In this document: positions 26,525 to 35,705 of the stretch, in pieces
Layout: each line of letters opens with the position of its first letter
How positions within the stretch are numbered: position 1 is the stretch's first letter
Origin: Phototrophicus methaneseepsis
GTDB lineage: Bacteria > Chloroflexota > Anaerolineae > Aggregatilineales > Phototrophicaceae
DNA length: 64,000 nt
Direction: 5' to 3'
Assembly: GCF_015500095.1 (NCBI RefSeq)
Contig: NZ_CP062983.1
Coordinates: 248,001 to 312,000 of the forward strand
Program-made: the position numbers and the translations under genes
The notes under the pieces: model-generated
Seen by the model: the letters and a program-made list of their open reading frames with translations, nothing else
What the model was told of the DNA's origin: nothing
Database searches by the model: none

Positions 26525-29500
26525 GGTCTTCCCCCATCACGTGTACCAGGAATGCTAATGCAATCTTACGTCGTTCATCAACAGATAATGGACGACCTGC
26601 TATCTCCATCGTTGATTTGAAGTTTTGAAGCAACCGTAGTCCGTGTTGTGTTAAATCGGATGAGCGAAAACGGAATTCACGTGGGTCTTCGTCAGGTAGT
26701 TGAATTGCAAATGATACAGCCTTATCTTCTTCAATGAGTTCCTGCACATCACGCTCAACCTCATCGCGTGCCTTACGAAGTTCATCATAGAAGCGAATTT
26801 CACTATTGTCGTTCCAGTCTCTCAAGGTAACACCTAGTACAGCCTCTGACATTCGATTCCAGAACAATCCATCATTTTCACTAGACTCCAGTAGGACATT
26901 CACAACATTCTGAGTCAAGGTTGAACTAAACTTAAATTCGCTGATATGCGTACCGTTATCAGAATGCACGCTTGAAACCCATGATTTGAGAGTTATAAGA
27001 CCATCCTGGGTCAAGCCTGCATATCCAAACTCATTGGCAACAAAGACATCTAATCTGCGTTGAAGATCATAGTAGGCATTACTAATCTCTTGCATGAGTC
27101 GGTCAATACTTGTTGCTATTTCATCAGCACTAGATTGTTCGGTGAGTTGCAATATACGTGGCAAAGTCTCAAAAATCGCTTTAGATGGCTCTGTCTGCAC
27201 CTTGCGAATTACATCACGAAATTGATTAGCCTGATCCGAAATTTGTTTTGTGAAACGACAGAATGCGGGTAAACCTTGCAACCAACGTGTCATACCACTA
27301 CGAAGGCGTGAGAGAGGTTGTTTGTCACGTTCAATGTCCTGAATATACTCATTGAAACGGCTCATCAAAATCTGCCACAAATCGTCCAATACAGGCGACC
27401 AATGACCAATTTCGATACTATAATCTTCTGGATTTTCAACAATTTTTAGTAACGTTTGTCCGTCAATTGTGCTGACGGGTGAGCGATCACGCCAGATACT
27501 TGTAACCATGAGGCGACTACGCAGAACTGATGCAATCAATATTGGTAAGACACCCTCACGAATGCCGAAGGGTTCACTTGTAAGTTTTTGGATAACTGGT
27601 TTAAATGACTTTTTGTTATTCACACAGTCAGCAAAGTGTGTGTCTATTGTATCCCACACTTCAGCGAGTAAAGGATTATTTTCTGGTCGCTCAAGTTGCC
27701 AGTTGCCATCCGTATTCTGACGCAGTATACCCGGTACGCGCAGTAAAGCATTCAAAGCCAGAACTTCTGGACCATATCCTTCTATACCAAAGGTCTCATC
27801 AGGTTCATGCGAAAAAAGCGCGTCGATCACTAATTCAGAAGCACGATATTGTTGTGCAGTTGGTATACGCTTATTGAGACCTTCACTGTTTAAAGCAGGT
27901 GTTTTTGAAAAGACACGATCACAAATATCGCTGATGAGCTTCGTTGTCTGTCCCGGACTGTTGATTCGATGACCCTGTGCCATGTCATCCTGGGTTGTAA
28001 TCCAAACTGACTTCTGCTGACGGGGATCAATCAGATTCTTGATGATGTTATCAAGTCTGCCTTGAGCATCTTCTAACAGCCAATCAATTTCCCTCTGAAT
28101 ACGGTCACGGTCATCATGTTGATGTAAAGACGCATCATTGTTAATCTCTTGAAGGGCGAATAACTCGCGCAATATATCGACTAATGAAACAAGGGGATGC
28201 CCTTCACGCGGTAAAACATAAACAACCTGATCATACGCTTGAATTGACTCATAGGCTTGTTGCCAAGCAAGCTCATCTGTTGCAAGCACATAGACCACCA
28301 AGCCATCGATCTGTTCCTGCTCTATAAGCAAATCCCAAGGTGCATCAAGCATTTCGTCTGACCAACGATAAACACCCGTGAAATAGCGAATCATAGATTT
28401 CTGCTGATTGTAGCGTCTTGCGAGGGTATACGGTGCAGGTATTGTCTGCTCTAGCAGCCGTCTTAGTTGAAGGGCTGAGGGATTAATGCGTTCTAGAGTA
28501 ACTCGTAATAAATCCTCAAAGTTGATGTCACTCCCCGCGATGAATGTCCAGTAGCCATCAATTTGGCGATGAATCACCACTTTACGACGACGCAGATTAT
28601 CCAGTGCATGAATCGCCGCTTGTAGAGTTTCTTCGTTTTCTGCGCCGACTGCCCAACTGAGCAATTCCGTTGTAGGTCGGATAGGATTGTTATCAGCGCA
28701 AATAGAGATGACTCCTAATGCTTTGACCAATTCCTCACCGATTTCGTCCGTTTCACCGACTTTATCCAGCGCGTTAATCACACCTGACCAATACTGATGT
28801 GCGCCAGCACCGCCAATATCAGCACGTACAGAATTCTCAAAATAATCCCACAAGTCAGGGATACGGATGAAAGGCACATCCTCCCCACTAAAGAGTTTTC
28901 GCTCAAGCAGATTACGAAGCGCATTTGGTTCGTCAGATGTCAAAAAAGTGAACATGGTGCGTTCATTTTGAGCAACCCTGCTTGAAAGGTGTGCCAATGC
29001 AAAGACTGTTAGCGGGTGAAGTGGCCAAGTATTGTAAATCAGATTATGAATGTCTTGTTCAGGCATTGAGCCAAAGAGACGATAATCTTTTACCCAACCA
29101 ATCAACCAATCAACAATGTCATCACTAAGATAGTGATGCACAATAGCAGGGTCATTGTATTGGATCGCATTTGCGATTAAACGATACGCAATTAAAGGAT
29201 CGGTTGAGAGGTCGTGACGTTGAAAACGTCCTTCGATACGCGACCATTCTTGTTGATAGCTTTGTGGCAAGGCAGAAGCATAGCCCTGCAATTCTTTGTG
29301 CGTAAATAATAGCAAATGAAGTTGATTCTCATCACTATAATTACAAGTTTCGGCAAAGTTTTGTAGTATCGCCGCTTCGTTACTAAAAGCCTGGGTAGCA
29401 TGTCCTTCGAGATAACGTCCAAATTCATCCCAGATGACAACAATACCTGTATACCCATGTGTCTGTAATTGAGTAACAACATCACGATAGACAACATCCG

Positions 29501-30182
29501 GTGACTGCTCCACTAAAGGATCAAATGCAGCTCCAGCAGTGAGTTGTGCGTACAGGTCAACAAAATGTTTGTATGCTGATTCGTCTTCAGCATGGAGAGA
29601 TTTCACCAGACCATTGAGGGCATTTCCATTGTGTTGAGAAAGTTGCGCTTCCAGTCGTGCAATGAAGTCAGGATATTCGTTTTGCCAGCGATCAATGGTT
29701 TCTAAGGCTGATTGAAACCGTGTGCTGAGTTCAATGTTGATACCTGTTTCATTTAATGAGCGCGTCAATGCTCGTAACATCGCTGGCGCAAAGCTACCCT
29801 CATTACCGGAAAGCACAACGGGAAATAATTTCTTGCCTTGTTTGATATAATTTCGTGTTAACTCAGCCACTTGCGGATCGGTTTCAGATAAATGCTCTAT
29901 AAAACCATCAACCTCATGAGAGAGCTTAGGGTTATTTTCCAAGAGTGCCGCGAGAGCAACCGCAAAATGGGATTTACCAGAACCATATGCCGCGTATAAA
30001 ACATGGGCACGTTGCGTACCCTTTGAATTCGTGTTCCTTATTATGGATTTTAGGGCTTCAATAGCAGTTTGTGTTGGAATGTACTGTTCAACGGCATTTG
30101 AGTCACGCAGATCATAGCGGACATGAATCGCTCGTTGGAATCGTGAAATGGGTTTAATTATCTCATGAGCGGTCGTGACCAT
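26514..30182 (-). CDS. sspC: SspC-like P-loop ATPase
   Basis: A 1222-residue ATPase. Walker A is AAYGSGKS at 64-71 (Lys70), with Ala in place of the first Gly, and Walker B is IVVIWDEFG with Asp252-Glu253; a sensor-like LHLLLFTHKEL follows. The long C-terminus is helical with DWNDNSEIRFYDELRKARDEV near the end. The fold resembles the BrxC/DUF499-type large ATPases, but its place between a DUF4007 protein and a cysteine desulfurase identifies it as the ATPase of an SspABCD phosphorothioation locus. It is longer than I would expect for SspC, so the extra region may be lineage-specific. It overlaps sspB by 25 bases and sspA by 11. Confidence 0.78.
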   Translation of the reverse strand: MVTTAHEIIKPISRFQRAIHVRYDLRDSNAVEQYIPTQTAIEALKSIIRNTNSKGTQRAHVLYAAYGSGKSHFAVALAALLENNPKLSHEVDGFIEHLSETDPQVAELTRNYIKQGKKLFPVVLSGNEGSFAPAMLRALTRSLNETGINIELSTRFQSALETIDRWQNEYPDFIARLEAQLSQHNGNALNGLVKSLHAEDESAYKHFVDLYAQLTAGAAFDPLVEQSPDVVYRDVVTQLQTHGYTGIVVIWDEFGRYLEGHATQAFSNEAAILQNFAETCNYSDENQLHLLLFTHKELQGYASALPQSYQQEWSRIEGRFQRHDLSTDPLIAYRLIANAIQYNDPAIVHHYLSDDIVDWLIGWVKDYRLFGSMPEQDIHNLIYNTWPLHPLTVFALAHLSSRVAQNERTMFTFLTSDEPNALRNLLERKLFSGEDVPFIRIPDLWDYFENSVRADIGGAGAHQYWSGVINALDKVGETDEIGEELVKALGVISICADNNPIRPTTELLSWAVGAENEETLQAAIHALDNLRRRKVVIHRQIDGYWTFIAGSDINFEDLLRVTLERINPSALQLRRLLEQTIPAPYTLARRYNQQKSMIRYFTGVYRWSDEMLDAPWDLLIEQEQIDGLVVYVLATDELAWQQAYESIQAYDQVVYVLPREGHPLVSLVDILRELFALQEINNDASLHQHDDRDRIQREIDWLLEDAQGRLDNIIKNLIDPRQQKSVWITTQDDMAQGHRINSPGQTTKLISDICDRVFSKTPALNSEGLNKRIPTAQQYRASELVIDALFSHEPDETFGIEGYGPEVLALNALLRVPGILRQNTDGNWQLERPENNPLLAEVWDTIDTHFADCVNNKKSFKPVIQKLTSEPFGIREGVLPILIASVLRSRLMVTSIWRDRSPVSTIDGQTLLKIVENPEDYSIEIGHWSPVLDDLWQILMSRFNEYIQDIERDKQPLSRLRSGMTRWLQGLPAFCRFTKQISDQANQFRDVIRKVQTEPSKAIFETLPRILQLTEQSSADEIATSIDRLMQEISNAYYDLQRRLDVFVANEFGYAGLTQDGLITLKSWVSSVHSDNGTHISEFKFSSTLTQNVVNVLLESSENDGLFWNRMSEAVLGVTLRDWNDNSEIRFYDELRKARDEVERDVQELIEEDKAVSFAIQLPDEDPREFRFRSSDLTQHGLRLLQNFKSTMEIAGRPLSVDERRKIALAFLVHVMGEDLDE

Positions 30183-31123
30183 GTTTGCACCTCTTCTGCG
30201 GCATCTAGCTGTTCTTGATAATACATCTTCATTACATCGTCTGCGGTGATGCCCGGTAGTGTAATCTGGTCAAGCCCCCCTGTGCGTGTAAGCTGTACCC
30301 GACATTCAGGATAGGTATCGTTTAATTGACTGAGTAAATCTTCAAATTCGGTTGGCTTGATATTGAATGTTCGTCCGACATTACAGGGTTCGCGCAATGC
30401 CACCTGTAGACCAACCTGCCGAGCTTCTTTACGCTCACCGTTCTGTTGTGCCTTGAGCAAAACATAGAGCATAACCAGCGGATGAATATTATCCGGTGAT
30501 CCCGCTTCCAGGCGATAGGTTTTGACCTTTTTCCCTGTTTCTTCATCGAGATCGGTGTAAACCGAGAGCAACCCAAGAGTTGTCAACGGCGATTCGAGAA
30601 CATCTTCAGGTGAAGCATCTCGTTGATTTGGCAAGTATGTCTTGATTAGACAATCAAAATCTTTTCGTAATGAACTCTCAGCGACTTTTTTGTCTTCTTC
30701 ATCTGTCTGTGTGTTAATCCAAGCCTGTAAACGTGCTACAAACTCATGGTGTGTGAAGCGTGTTGGTACATAATGATTGAAAAACCAGTACCATGTAGTC
30801 GTTAGATCGTCATTCGAGATGAGATTATGATGGAGAAACCAGAGCGTACCATCTAGCTCTTGATAAGGGTCATATGCTTTTATTAATTCTCCAAATGGCG
30901 TAAGAAGTTGTGCGGTACGACTTTCAACACGTTCTTCATAAGCGATACCGCTTGCTTGCATCCAGAATCGCAGTGAACGCACCATATTCTTGCCCAAACC
31001 AAGCACTTCAGGTGCTTCATCATCCAGAAAGATATTTTGGTTATCTACAATCGCTTGAATACCTTTGTTCAGCCATCCATCACGGATATAGAAGGTTTCA
31101 TGTTTTGCAAATGTCAAGGACAT
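30158..31123 (-). CDS. sspB: SspB-like DUF4007 protein
   Basis: A 321-residue protein starting with the DUF4007 signature: FAKHETFYIRDGWLNKG, then a conserved APEVLGLGKNMVRSLRFWM near residues 37-55 and WYWFFNHY in the middle. SspB of the phosphorothioation system is a DUF4007 protein shown to nick DNA during sulfur insertion; that function is knowledge of the family, and no nuclease motif is evident by eye here. It sits 9 bases after sspD and overlaps sspC by 25 bases. Confidence 0.85.
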   Translation of the reverse strand: MSLTFAKHETFYIRDGWLNKGIQAIVDNQNIFLDDEAPEVLGLGKNMVRSLRFWMQASGIAYEERVESRTAQLLTPFGELIKAYDPYQELDGTLWFLHHNLISNDDLTTTWYWFFNHYVPTRFTHHEFVARLQAWINTQTDEEDKKVAESSLRKDFDCLIKTYLPNQRDASPEDVLESPLTTLGLLSVYTDLDEETGKKVKTYRLEAGSPDNIHPLVMLYVLLKAQQNGERKEARQVGLQVALREPCNVGRTFNIKPTEFEDLLSQLNDTYPECRVQLTRTGGLDQITLPGITADDVMKMYYQEQLDAAEEVQTWSRPLMR

Positions 31124-31132
31124 AAATACCCC

Positions 31133-32887
31133 TTAAATAGAATCCAGTGGTACAAAACCACTGCCATTATTTTCAGGTTTTGGTACGGAATTTCCGAATA
31201 CACTTAAACTCTTTGCTACCAGACAGCCCGTTGTTCCGAAATGTGTTACACATTCCATGCAACCCGTACAAACATCCTGATTGATTTCATAGATGCGTTG
31301 GTCAGGTTTGATGGTAATTGCACTTGTCGGACACACAGCAGAACAAGCAGTACATTGAATACAGGTTTGGAATTTGACTGACTGATAACGCAAATACGCA
31401 GTAATATTCTTCATCTGATCTTTAGGATTGATAATCGTAAATCGAACCGTCGTGCTGTTTTCAGGAGCTTGCACGATAATCGCATCCCATTTTTGTCCAG
31501 GTCTTCCCTCAAGGTAAATCTCACCCAGCGCAGCTCGACTACGATCACGGTTGATCTTGCCAAGTGGTTTTAAGAACTCTTCAAACTCAACATCGATCGG
31601 ACGATCTATTTCGACCTGAATGGTATCATCCATGTCACCACAGGGTTTCGCTTCGATACCCAGGAAGGCATTTTCCATACCTGCTCCACCAAAGCGTTTC
31701 ACCCACGCGCGATCATCTATATATTCTTCAGGATCGGGTTTATTGATGCGTCGCGCAAAATCGACTAGCTGATTGCGCCAACGTTCCGAGTCTTCTGGAA
31801 AGAAAAGTTTGCCGAGCATTTCTGACCATTCTGAATTCAATGGACAGAGCCAGCAACCGACACGGGTATAGCCGAGTCTATAAGACTTGTTGAAAGTTAC
31901 TTCGTTGGCAATCATATAAAGCCAAACATCGAATTCTGTCCAATCAATGATTGGTGATGCTGTAATCTGTTGCCCAATTTTTGCGCCTACAGTAACACCA
32001 TTAAGCTCATCATCGGATGAGACTTGCACCACTTCCTTAATGCGTTCACCATCATCGCCACGAATGCGATGATATTTGCTACGTTGTGTTGACTCATCGC
32101 GACGGATTCCATAAAAAGTCAAAACTTTTTGGTCACCAAGTGTTTGTAACAAGTTGTTAATCGGACCTGCCTTAAAAATCGTACAACACCAACGCATGAC
32201 ACGGCTCGGGGGTCCAATTTCATCAACCATCTTGTGGAAATCATGTTCAGCACGCGCTTCAAAGAAGGGCACTAAAGGATTTTCTTCGCGGAACTGCTCT
32301 ACATAAGCATATGTGTTCTCATCCTCAAGCGTCGTATCACCGAATACATGCAAAACATCAGAACGGCCTAGTCCTCGTCTGACCAAATCAGAAACAACTG
32401 TGCTGTCTTTACCACCTGAAAACGATACCATCAACATTCGCCGCGTGAATCGTTTGACACAGCTTTGCACGAAGCGGAAGGCTTCGTCTTCAAGCGCGTT
32501 CAAATAAGGGCGATTAATTTCCAAAGCCTTCTTGTAATCTATTAATAGTTGATAATCTACAGCATCATAATGTTGACTGTCTGCAATAAAGTCACCGATT
32601 GCAGGTAAATCTTCTTTAACTTGATCTGCTTTGGGAAGGCGAATTGTTTCCCCGTTAACATAGTAGGCAGTCGATTTACTTGCACGCCACACTTGCTCAG
32701 TCAATAAGGGACCATGTCCATAAAATTGAAGAATACGGCGCTCACGAGAAAATACCGGACGCACATCTGTTGATAGATATTTCGCATCACTCCCGCAATG
32801 AACGCAGGGGATGGATTTTACTTGACGGTCAGTCTTTGTCTTGAAGACTCCGTGGCAGTGATCACACCAAAATACGCCTTCGTGCAT
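31133..32887 (-). CDS. sspD: SspD-like PAPS reductase-family protein with zinc ribbon and ferredoxin domain
   Basis: A 584-residue three-part protein. Residues 1-35 form a zinc ribbon (Cys8, Cys11, Cys28, Cys31). The centre is an ATP pyrophosphatase of the PAPS reductase/DndC type with the PP-loop SGGKDS at 157-162 and downstream cysteines in WCCTIFKAGP and GCWLCPLN, the pattern used for an iron-sulfur cluster in DndC. The C-terminus, from Cys509, is a two-cluster ferredoxin domain (CxxCxxCxxxCP, then CxxCxxC plus Cys555). It activates the DNA backbone or sulfur for phosphorothioate formation. It is first gene of the ssp operon, with GGAAAAAAT upstream. The fused ferredoxin is a variation on the compact form I know, and may supply electrons internally. 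Confidence 0.85.
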   Translation of the reverse strand: MHEGVFWCDHCHGVFKTKTDRQVKSIPCVHCGSDAKYLSTDVRPVFSRERRILQFYGHGPLLTEQVWRASKSTAYYVNGETIRLPKADQVKEDLPAIGDFIADSQHYDAVDYQLLIDYKKALEINRPYLNALEDEAFRFVQSCVKRFTRRMLMVSFSGGKDSTVVSDLVRRGLGRSDVLHVFGDTTLEDENTYAYVEQFREENPLVPFFEARAEHDFHKMVDEIGPPSRVMRWCCTIFKAGPINNLLQTLGDQKVLTFYGIRRDESTQRSKYHRIRGDDGERIKEVVQVSSDDELNGVTVGAKIGQQITASPIIDWTEFDVWLYMIANEVTFNKSYRLGYTRVGCWLCPLNSEWSEMLGKLFFPEDSERWRNQLVDFARRINKPDPEEYIDDRAWVKRFGGAGMENAFLGIEAKPCGDMDDTIQVEIDRPIDVEFEEFLKPLGKINRDRSRAALGEIYLEGRPGQKWDAIIVQAPENSTTVRFTIINPKDQMKNITAYLRYQSVKFQTCIQCTACSAVCPTSAITIKPDQRIYEINQDVCTGCMECVTHFGTTGCLVAKSLSVFGNSVPKPENNGSGFVPLDSI

Positions 32888-33156
32888 TATTTTTTCCTTG
32901 CCACACTTGTTTACATAATCAAATTCAACCTCTGGAAGACTATAGTAGCATGAAATCGAAAATCCTGCTTTTCTTCCAGATACAGGGATTGTAGCACAAA
33001 CGTGTGGAATCGGGGAAGGTGAACCGTTTCAATTGCGTTGATTTATCGTTCAATTGTTTGAAATATGTTTTTTGTAATTTTGGAAGAATATAGTTAGTGT
33101 TGATTTTCTGTTAATATTTAACTGTAGGCGATACCCATCAAGCTACTCTGGACGAA
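32888..33156. other. Upstream region of the ssp operon
   Basis: About 270 bases between sspD and the HhH gene, both on the - strand. It is AT-rich near 33030-33120 and must hold the ssp promoter. I see no clear operator, no strong terminator for the HhH gene and no open frame with a ribosome site. Confidence 0.35.
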
Positions 33157-33954
33157 TTAACTGCCTGCCCCATTGACCGATGTCATCCACCACCAGATAC
33201 GCGAGACCGCATCCGTGTTGTGTGCCATCCTATCTAAAGCATCTTGCAAAGCATCGGGGCGATTCTGATCTCTGCGCCAGTGTAAATAAGCAAGATGTGA
33301 CATAAACGGCTTGTTATCTTTTGGCCAGTTTGTGTAACCCAAATAGCTTGCTGTATCGACCAGTCCGGTTGATTTGCTGGGGAGCGCAACGGCATCCACA
33401 AATATTTTATGCAGGTCAACCATGCACGGTTTGAGGTCTTTTTGTACTTCGGGTGGCGCAGTTTCGTTCAGATGTTTCAGTATAGATTTGCCCCAATAAT
33501 AGATCGTCCACTTGTACTCAAATGCTAAATCGCGGACATGCGCCCATGCGTAGTGAATATGTGGCACTAAGCCGACCATTCTGCCATCTGGCAGGTGCAT
33601 TGGAACAGGCATTTCAGGCATATCAATCACGTAATGCTTTTCCTGCACCGGACTCGACAGACAAAATCCCCATGGCCATTCAGGGAGTGTATCGGGATCG
33701 ACGCGCACATCGAGGATAGCACCCTGCTTGCGAATGTTTTCGGGAATGCTACCAAACCATACGGGCTTATTCTCTAAATATGCCTGTGCAGAAGCACGAA
33801 TACGCGGGGCAGTTTTCTCACCAATACCAGATATGGATTGCAAGTCCTCAACTGACATGGTGGCGAGTTGTTCTAGTGTCCGAACACCACGTCTAGCCAA
33901 TTCAGCTATGACCGCTTTGCGGGTGATGACTTTTTGAATATCGTTACTTTGCAT
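33157..33954 (-). CDS. HhH-domain protein with an RNase H/YprB-like region
   Basis: The start at 33954 is chosen over an in-frame ATG at 33990 because AAGGAA lies 5 bases before it. The 265-residue protein begins with a helix-hairpin-helix pair (MSVEDLQSISGIGEKTAPRI near residues 33-52), a non-specific DNA-binding unit. It continues with WGFCLSSPVQEKHYVIDM and HIHYAWAHVRDLAFEYKWTIYYWG, a layout like the exonuclease domain that follows HhH in YprB/TM0106-type proteins. The acidic residues of an active nuclease are not all evident, so activity is doubtful. It lies 32 bases after the toxin gene, in the same direction. Confidence 0.55.
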   Translation of the reverse strand: MQSNDIQKVITRKAVIAELARRGVRTLEQLATMSVEDLQSISGIGEKTAPRIRASAQAYLENKPVWFGSIPENIRKQGAILDVRVDPDTLPEWPWGFCLSSPVQEKHYVIDMPEMPVPMHLPDGRMVGLVPHIHYAWAHVRDLAFEYKWTIYYWGKSILKHLNETAPPEVQKDLKPCMVDLHKIFVDAVALPSKSTGLVDTASYLGYTNWPKDNKPFMSHLAYLHWRRDQNRPDALQDALDRMAHNTDAVSRIWWWMTSVNGAGS

Positions 33955-33986
33955 GGAATTCCTTGAACGATGATAATATGCGGTTT

Positions 33987-34319
33987 TCACTCATCTGACT
34001 GTTCCGAAATCTTGATGACCTGACCGTGCTGAATTATTTCTAATGCCTCATTGACATCAGACATCAACGGTAACAAGGTTTCAAATTTGTTGTTTTGGGC
34101 AGAGAGAACCACGAAACTCACGGGTTGATCGGCAAGTTGCTGTTGATATTCCAGATTATTGTCAATCGTGATAAAAACATCAAATACACCGATCATTAAT
34201 CGCAATAATTCACCATTCTTTTTCCCTGACCATCCCGCTTCAGGAACAGTCATTACATCATGCTCGCCCAATGTATGCTTGAGTTTACGTGGGAGGCATT
34301 CATCAATCAGAATTTTCAT
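33987..34319 (-). CDS. DUF5615 PIN-like toxin
   Basis: A 110-residue protein starting MKILIDECLP, with the DUF5615/Mut7-C-like pattern of early Asp and Glu (LIDECLP), a central DVFITIDNNLEYQQ and VVLSAQ. These are PIN-like ribonuclease folds that act as toxins beside DUF433 antitoxins. The ATG at 34319 is used in place of a TTG nine bases upstream. It overlaps the antitoxin gene by 17 bases, so the pair is one operon. Confidence 0.82.
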   Translation of the reverse strand: MKILIDECLPRKLKHTLGEHDVMTVPEAGWSGKKNGELLRLMIGVFDVFITIDNNLEYQQQLADQPVSFVVLSAQNNKFETLLPLMSDVNEALEIIQHGQVIKISEQSDE

Positions 34320-34518
34320 GTGCGGCAACTGCTCCAGCGTATTCCAGAAACTGAATTACCTGCTCACGGGTAACAGTCGGGAAATCATCCAGAAAACTAT
34401 CAATCGTTTCGCCAGTAGCCAGATAGTCGATAAGGTTTTGCACCGGAACCCGTGTCCCGCGAAAAACGGGTATTCCCCCAAGAATGTCAGGGTCTTTGAT
34501 AATCACTGTTTCAGTCAT
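34303..34518 (-). CDS. DUF433 antitoxin
   Basis: A 71-residue protein with the full DUF433 pattern: DPDILGGIPVFRGTRVPVQNLIDYL, then ETIDSFLDDFPTVTREQVIQFLEYA. DUF433 proteins are winged-helix antitoxins that bind their own promoter and neutralise a DUF5615 toxin, here the overlapping downstream gene. AGGAGG precedes the start. Confidence 0.88.
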   Translation of the reverse strand: MTETVIIKDPDILGGIPVFRGTRVPVQNLIDYLATGETIDSFLDDFPTVTREQVIQFLEYAGAVAAHENSD

Positions 34519-34602
34519 TATGTCCTCCTGTGATTTACTTTCATTGTAGCATCATTTATCGAACAAACTCATCGTCAAGCAATTTGCGAAACTTTGTCTG
34601 AA

Positions 34603-34642
34603 AAACTGACCATTCTGCTCACAACTGACCATACTGACCATT
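34603..34642 (+). repeat. Left copy of an ACTGACCA repeat block (inverted relative to 36564-36604)
   Basis: AAACTGACCA, a 7-10 base gap, then two more ACTGACCA units in tandem. The 23 bases at 34620-34642 are the exact reverse complement of 36564-36586, and the flanking AAAACTGACCA also recurs inverted (36594-36604). Together they bound a 2-kb cassette of three + strand genes. Confidence 0.7.
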
Positions 34643-34657
34643 CAAAATCAGGTTACA

Positions 34658-34897
34658 ATGGATGAAATGGTTGATTGGAAACCCCACATGATCGACATGC
34701 TTCAGAACTATAACGACGATCAGCTATGGGATGTTGTTAACAATTACCCTGTAGAGGATCTCCGCTTGAAAGAACTCACTGCGCTTGGGAAGCAGGGTAA
34801 ACTTTCTGCTGATGAACTTACTGAACTGGAACAACGAATTGATGCGTGGGATCAACAGGTATTACTGCGGTCTGAGGCGTTACTCCTGTTGAAATAG
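34658..34897 (+). CDS. Small hypothetical protein (79 aa)
   Basis: A Leu/Asp/Glu-rich helical protein, with NYPVEDLRLKELTALGKQGKLSADELTELEQRI resembling small orphan antitoxin-like or coiled proteins. No ribosome site is strong; ATGGATGAAATGG offers two in-frame starts. It lies inside the repeat-bounded cassette upstream of the DUF6946 gene. No function is assigned. Confidence 0.5.
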   Translation: MDEMVDWKPHMIDMLQNYNDDQLWDVVNNYPVEDLRLKELTALGKQGKLSADELTELEQRIDAWDQQVLLRSEALLLLK

Positions 34898-34944
34898 CGC
34901 GGGCATGAGATTGATCTCTATTTACGAGAACAGAAGACAAACTA

Positions 34945-35637
34945 ATGAAGCGGATATTTATTCCAGCTAGTCAAGCTCAAGACTGGCAACAATTTCTAGC
35001 AGAGCCAGAACGACAATGGAAGGTTGGATATTCTGCCCGTACACTAGCGTATTGCTGGCACACAGCAACTGGATTCCCGGAAGAAGTTGGCTTAGTTTTT
35101 GCATCTTCACCATTACTAGCCTTCCATTCTATAGAGCCATTACTTATCCTGCCCGAATACAAGGTGTCTCTAAAAGGTCGCGGACCCGACTCCCAGAACG
35201 ATATTTTCGTGTTGGGAAAGGCGCAAGATGGTGAGTTAGTTTCAATCATGGTTGAGGGCAAGGTCGAAGAATCATTTGGTGATTCGTTAGGTAAGTGGAA
35301 ATCTGCCAATAAAGGCTTCACTGACAACAAGCGCGAACGATTGGACGATCTGCAACAGCATCTTGGATTAGCGTCTATCCCTGATGACATTTATTATCAA
35401 CTTCTACATCGCACCGCATCTGCCGTAATCGAAGCACGGCGGTTCAATGCTCGATATGCCATTATGCTGGTTCATTCCTTCAGCCCTACCGCAAGTTGGT
35501 TTGATGAATATGCCCGTTTTCTAAACTTATTTGATGTTGTGGCAGAAAAGAATGTACTCCACCATCTGAATGTGGTTGATGGTATCGACGTATATACAGT
35601 CTGGGTTACAGGCGATGTGTGTTTTCTAAAGTTGTAA
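34945..35637 (+). CDS. DUF6946 family protein, possible nuclease-like fold
   Basis: A 230-residue protein whose opening (IFIPASQAQDWQQFLAEP, then WKVGYSARTLAYCW and GFPEEV) is the pattern I recall for the DUF6946 family. A QNDIFVLGK strand followed by VSIMVEGKVEESFG resembles the D-x(n)-E-x-K core of PD-(D/E)XK nucleases, with Asp, Glu and Lys in the expected strand order. That reading is tentative. Neighbours in the cassette are a small protein and a NYN ribonuclease-like protein, a combination that would suit an accessory defence unit. Confidence 0.6.
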   Translation: MKRIFIPASQAQDWQQFLAEPERQWKVGYSARTLAYCWHTATGFPEEVGLVFASSPLLAFHSIEPLLILPEYKVSLKGRGPDSQNDIFVLGKAQDGELVSIMVEGKVEESFGDSLGKWKSANKGFTDNKRERLDDLQQHLGLASIPDDIYYQLLHRTASAVIEARRFNARYAIMLVHSFSPTASWFDEYARFLNLFDVVAEKNVLHHLNVVDGIDVYTVWVTGDVCFLKL

Positions 35638-35705
35638 ATGACTGACACCTGGTAGATGAAACAAGATCATTCAAAAATAATTTATGAAAGCAAGGAGGTT
35701 CAATA

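Noticed and set aside
26514-30182. BREX BrxC
   Set aside because: The ATPase is similar in size and type, but there is no PglX, PglZ or BrxL, and the neighbours are sulfur-transfer genes.
25364-32887. Dnd (DndABCDE) phosphorothioation operon
   Set aside because: The DUF4007 protein and the large ATPase identify the Ssp type; no DndB, DndD or DndE is present.
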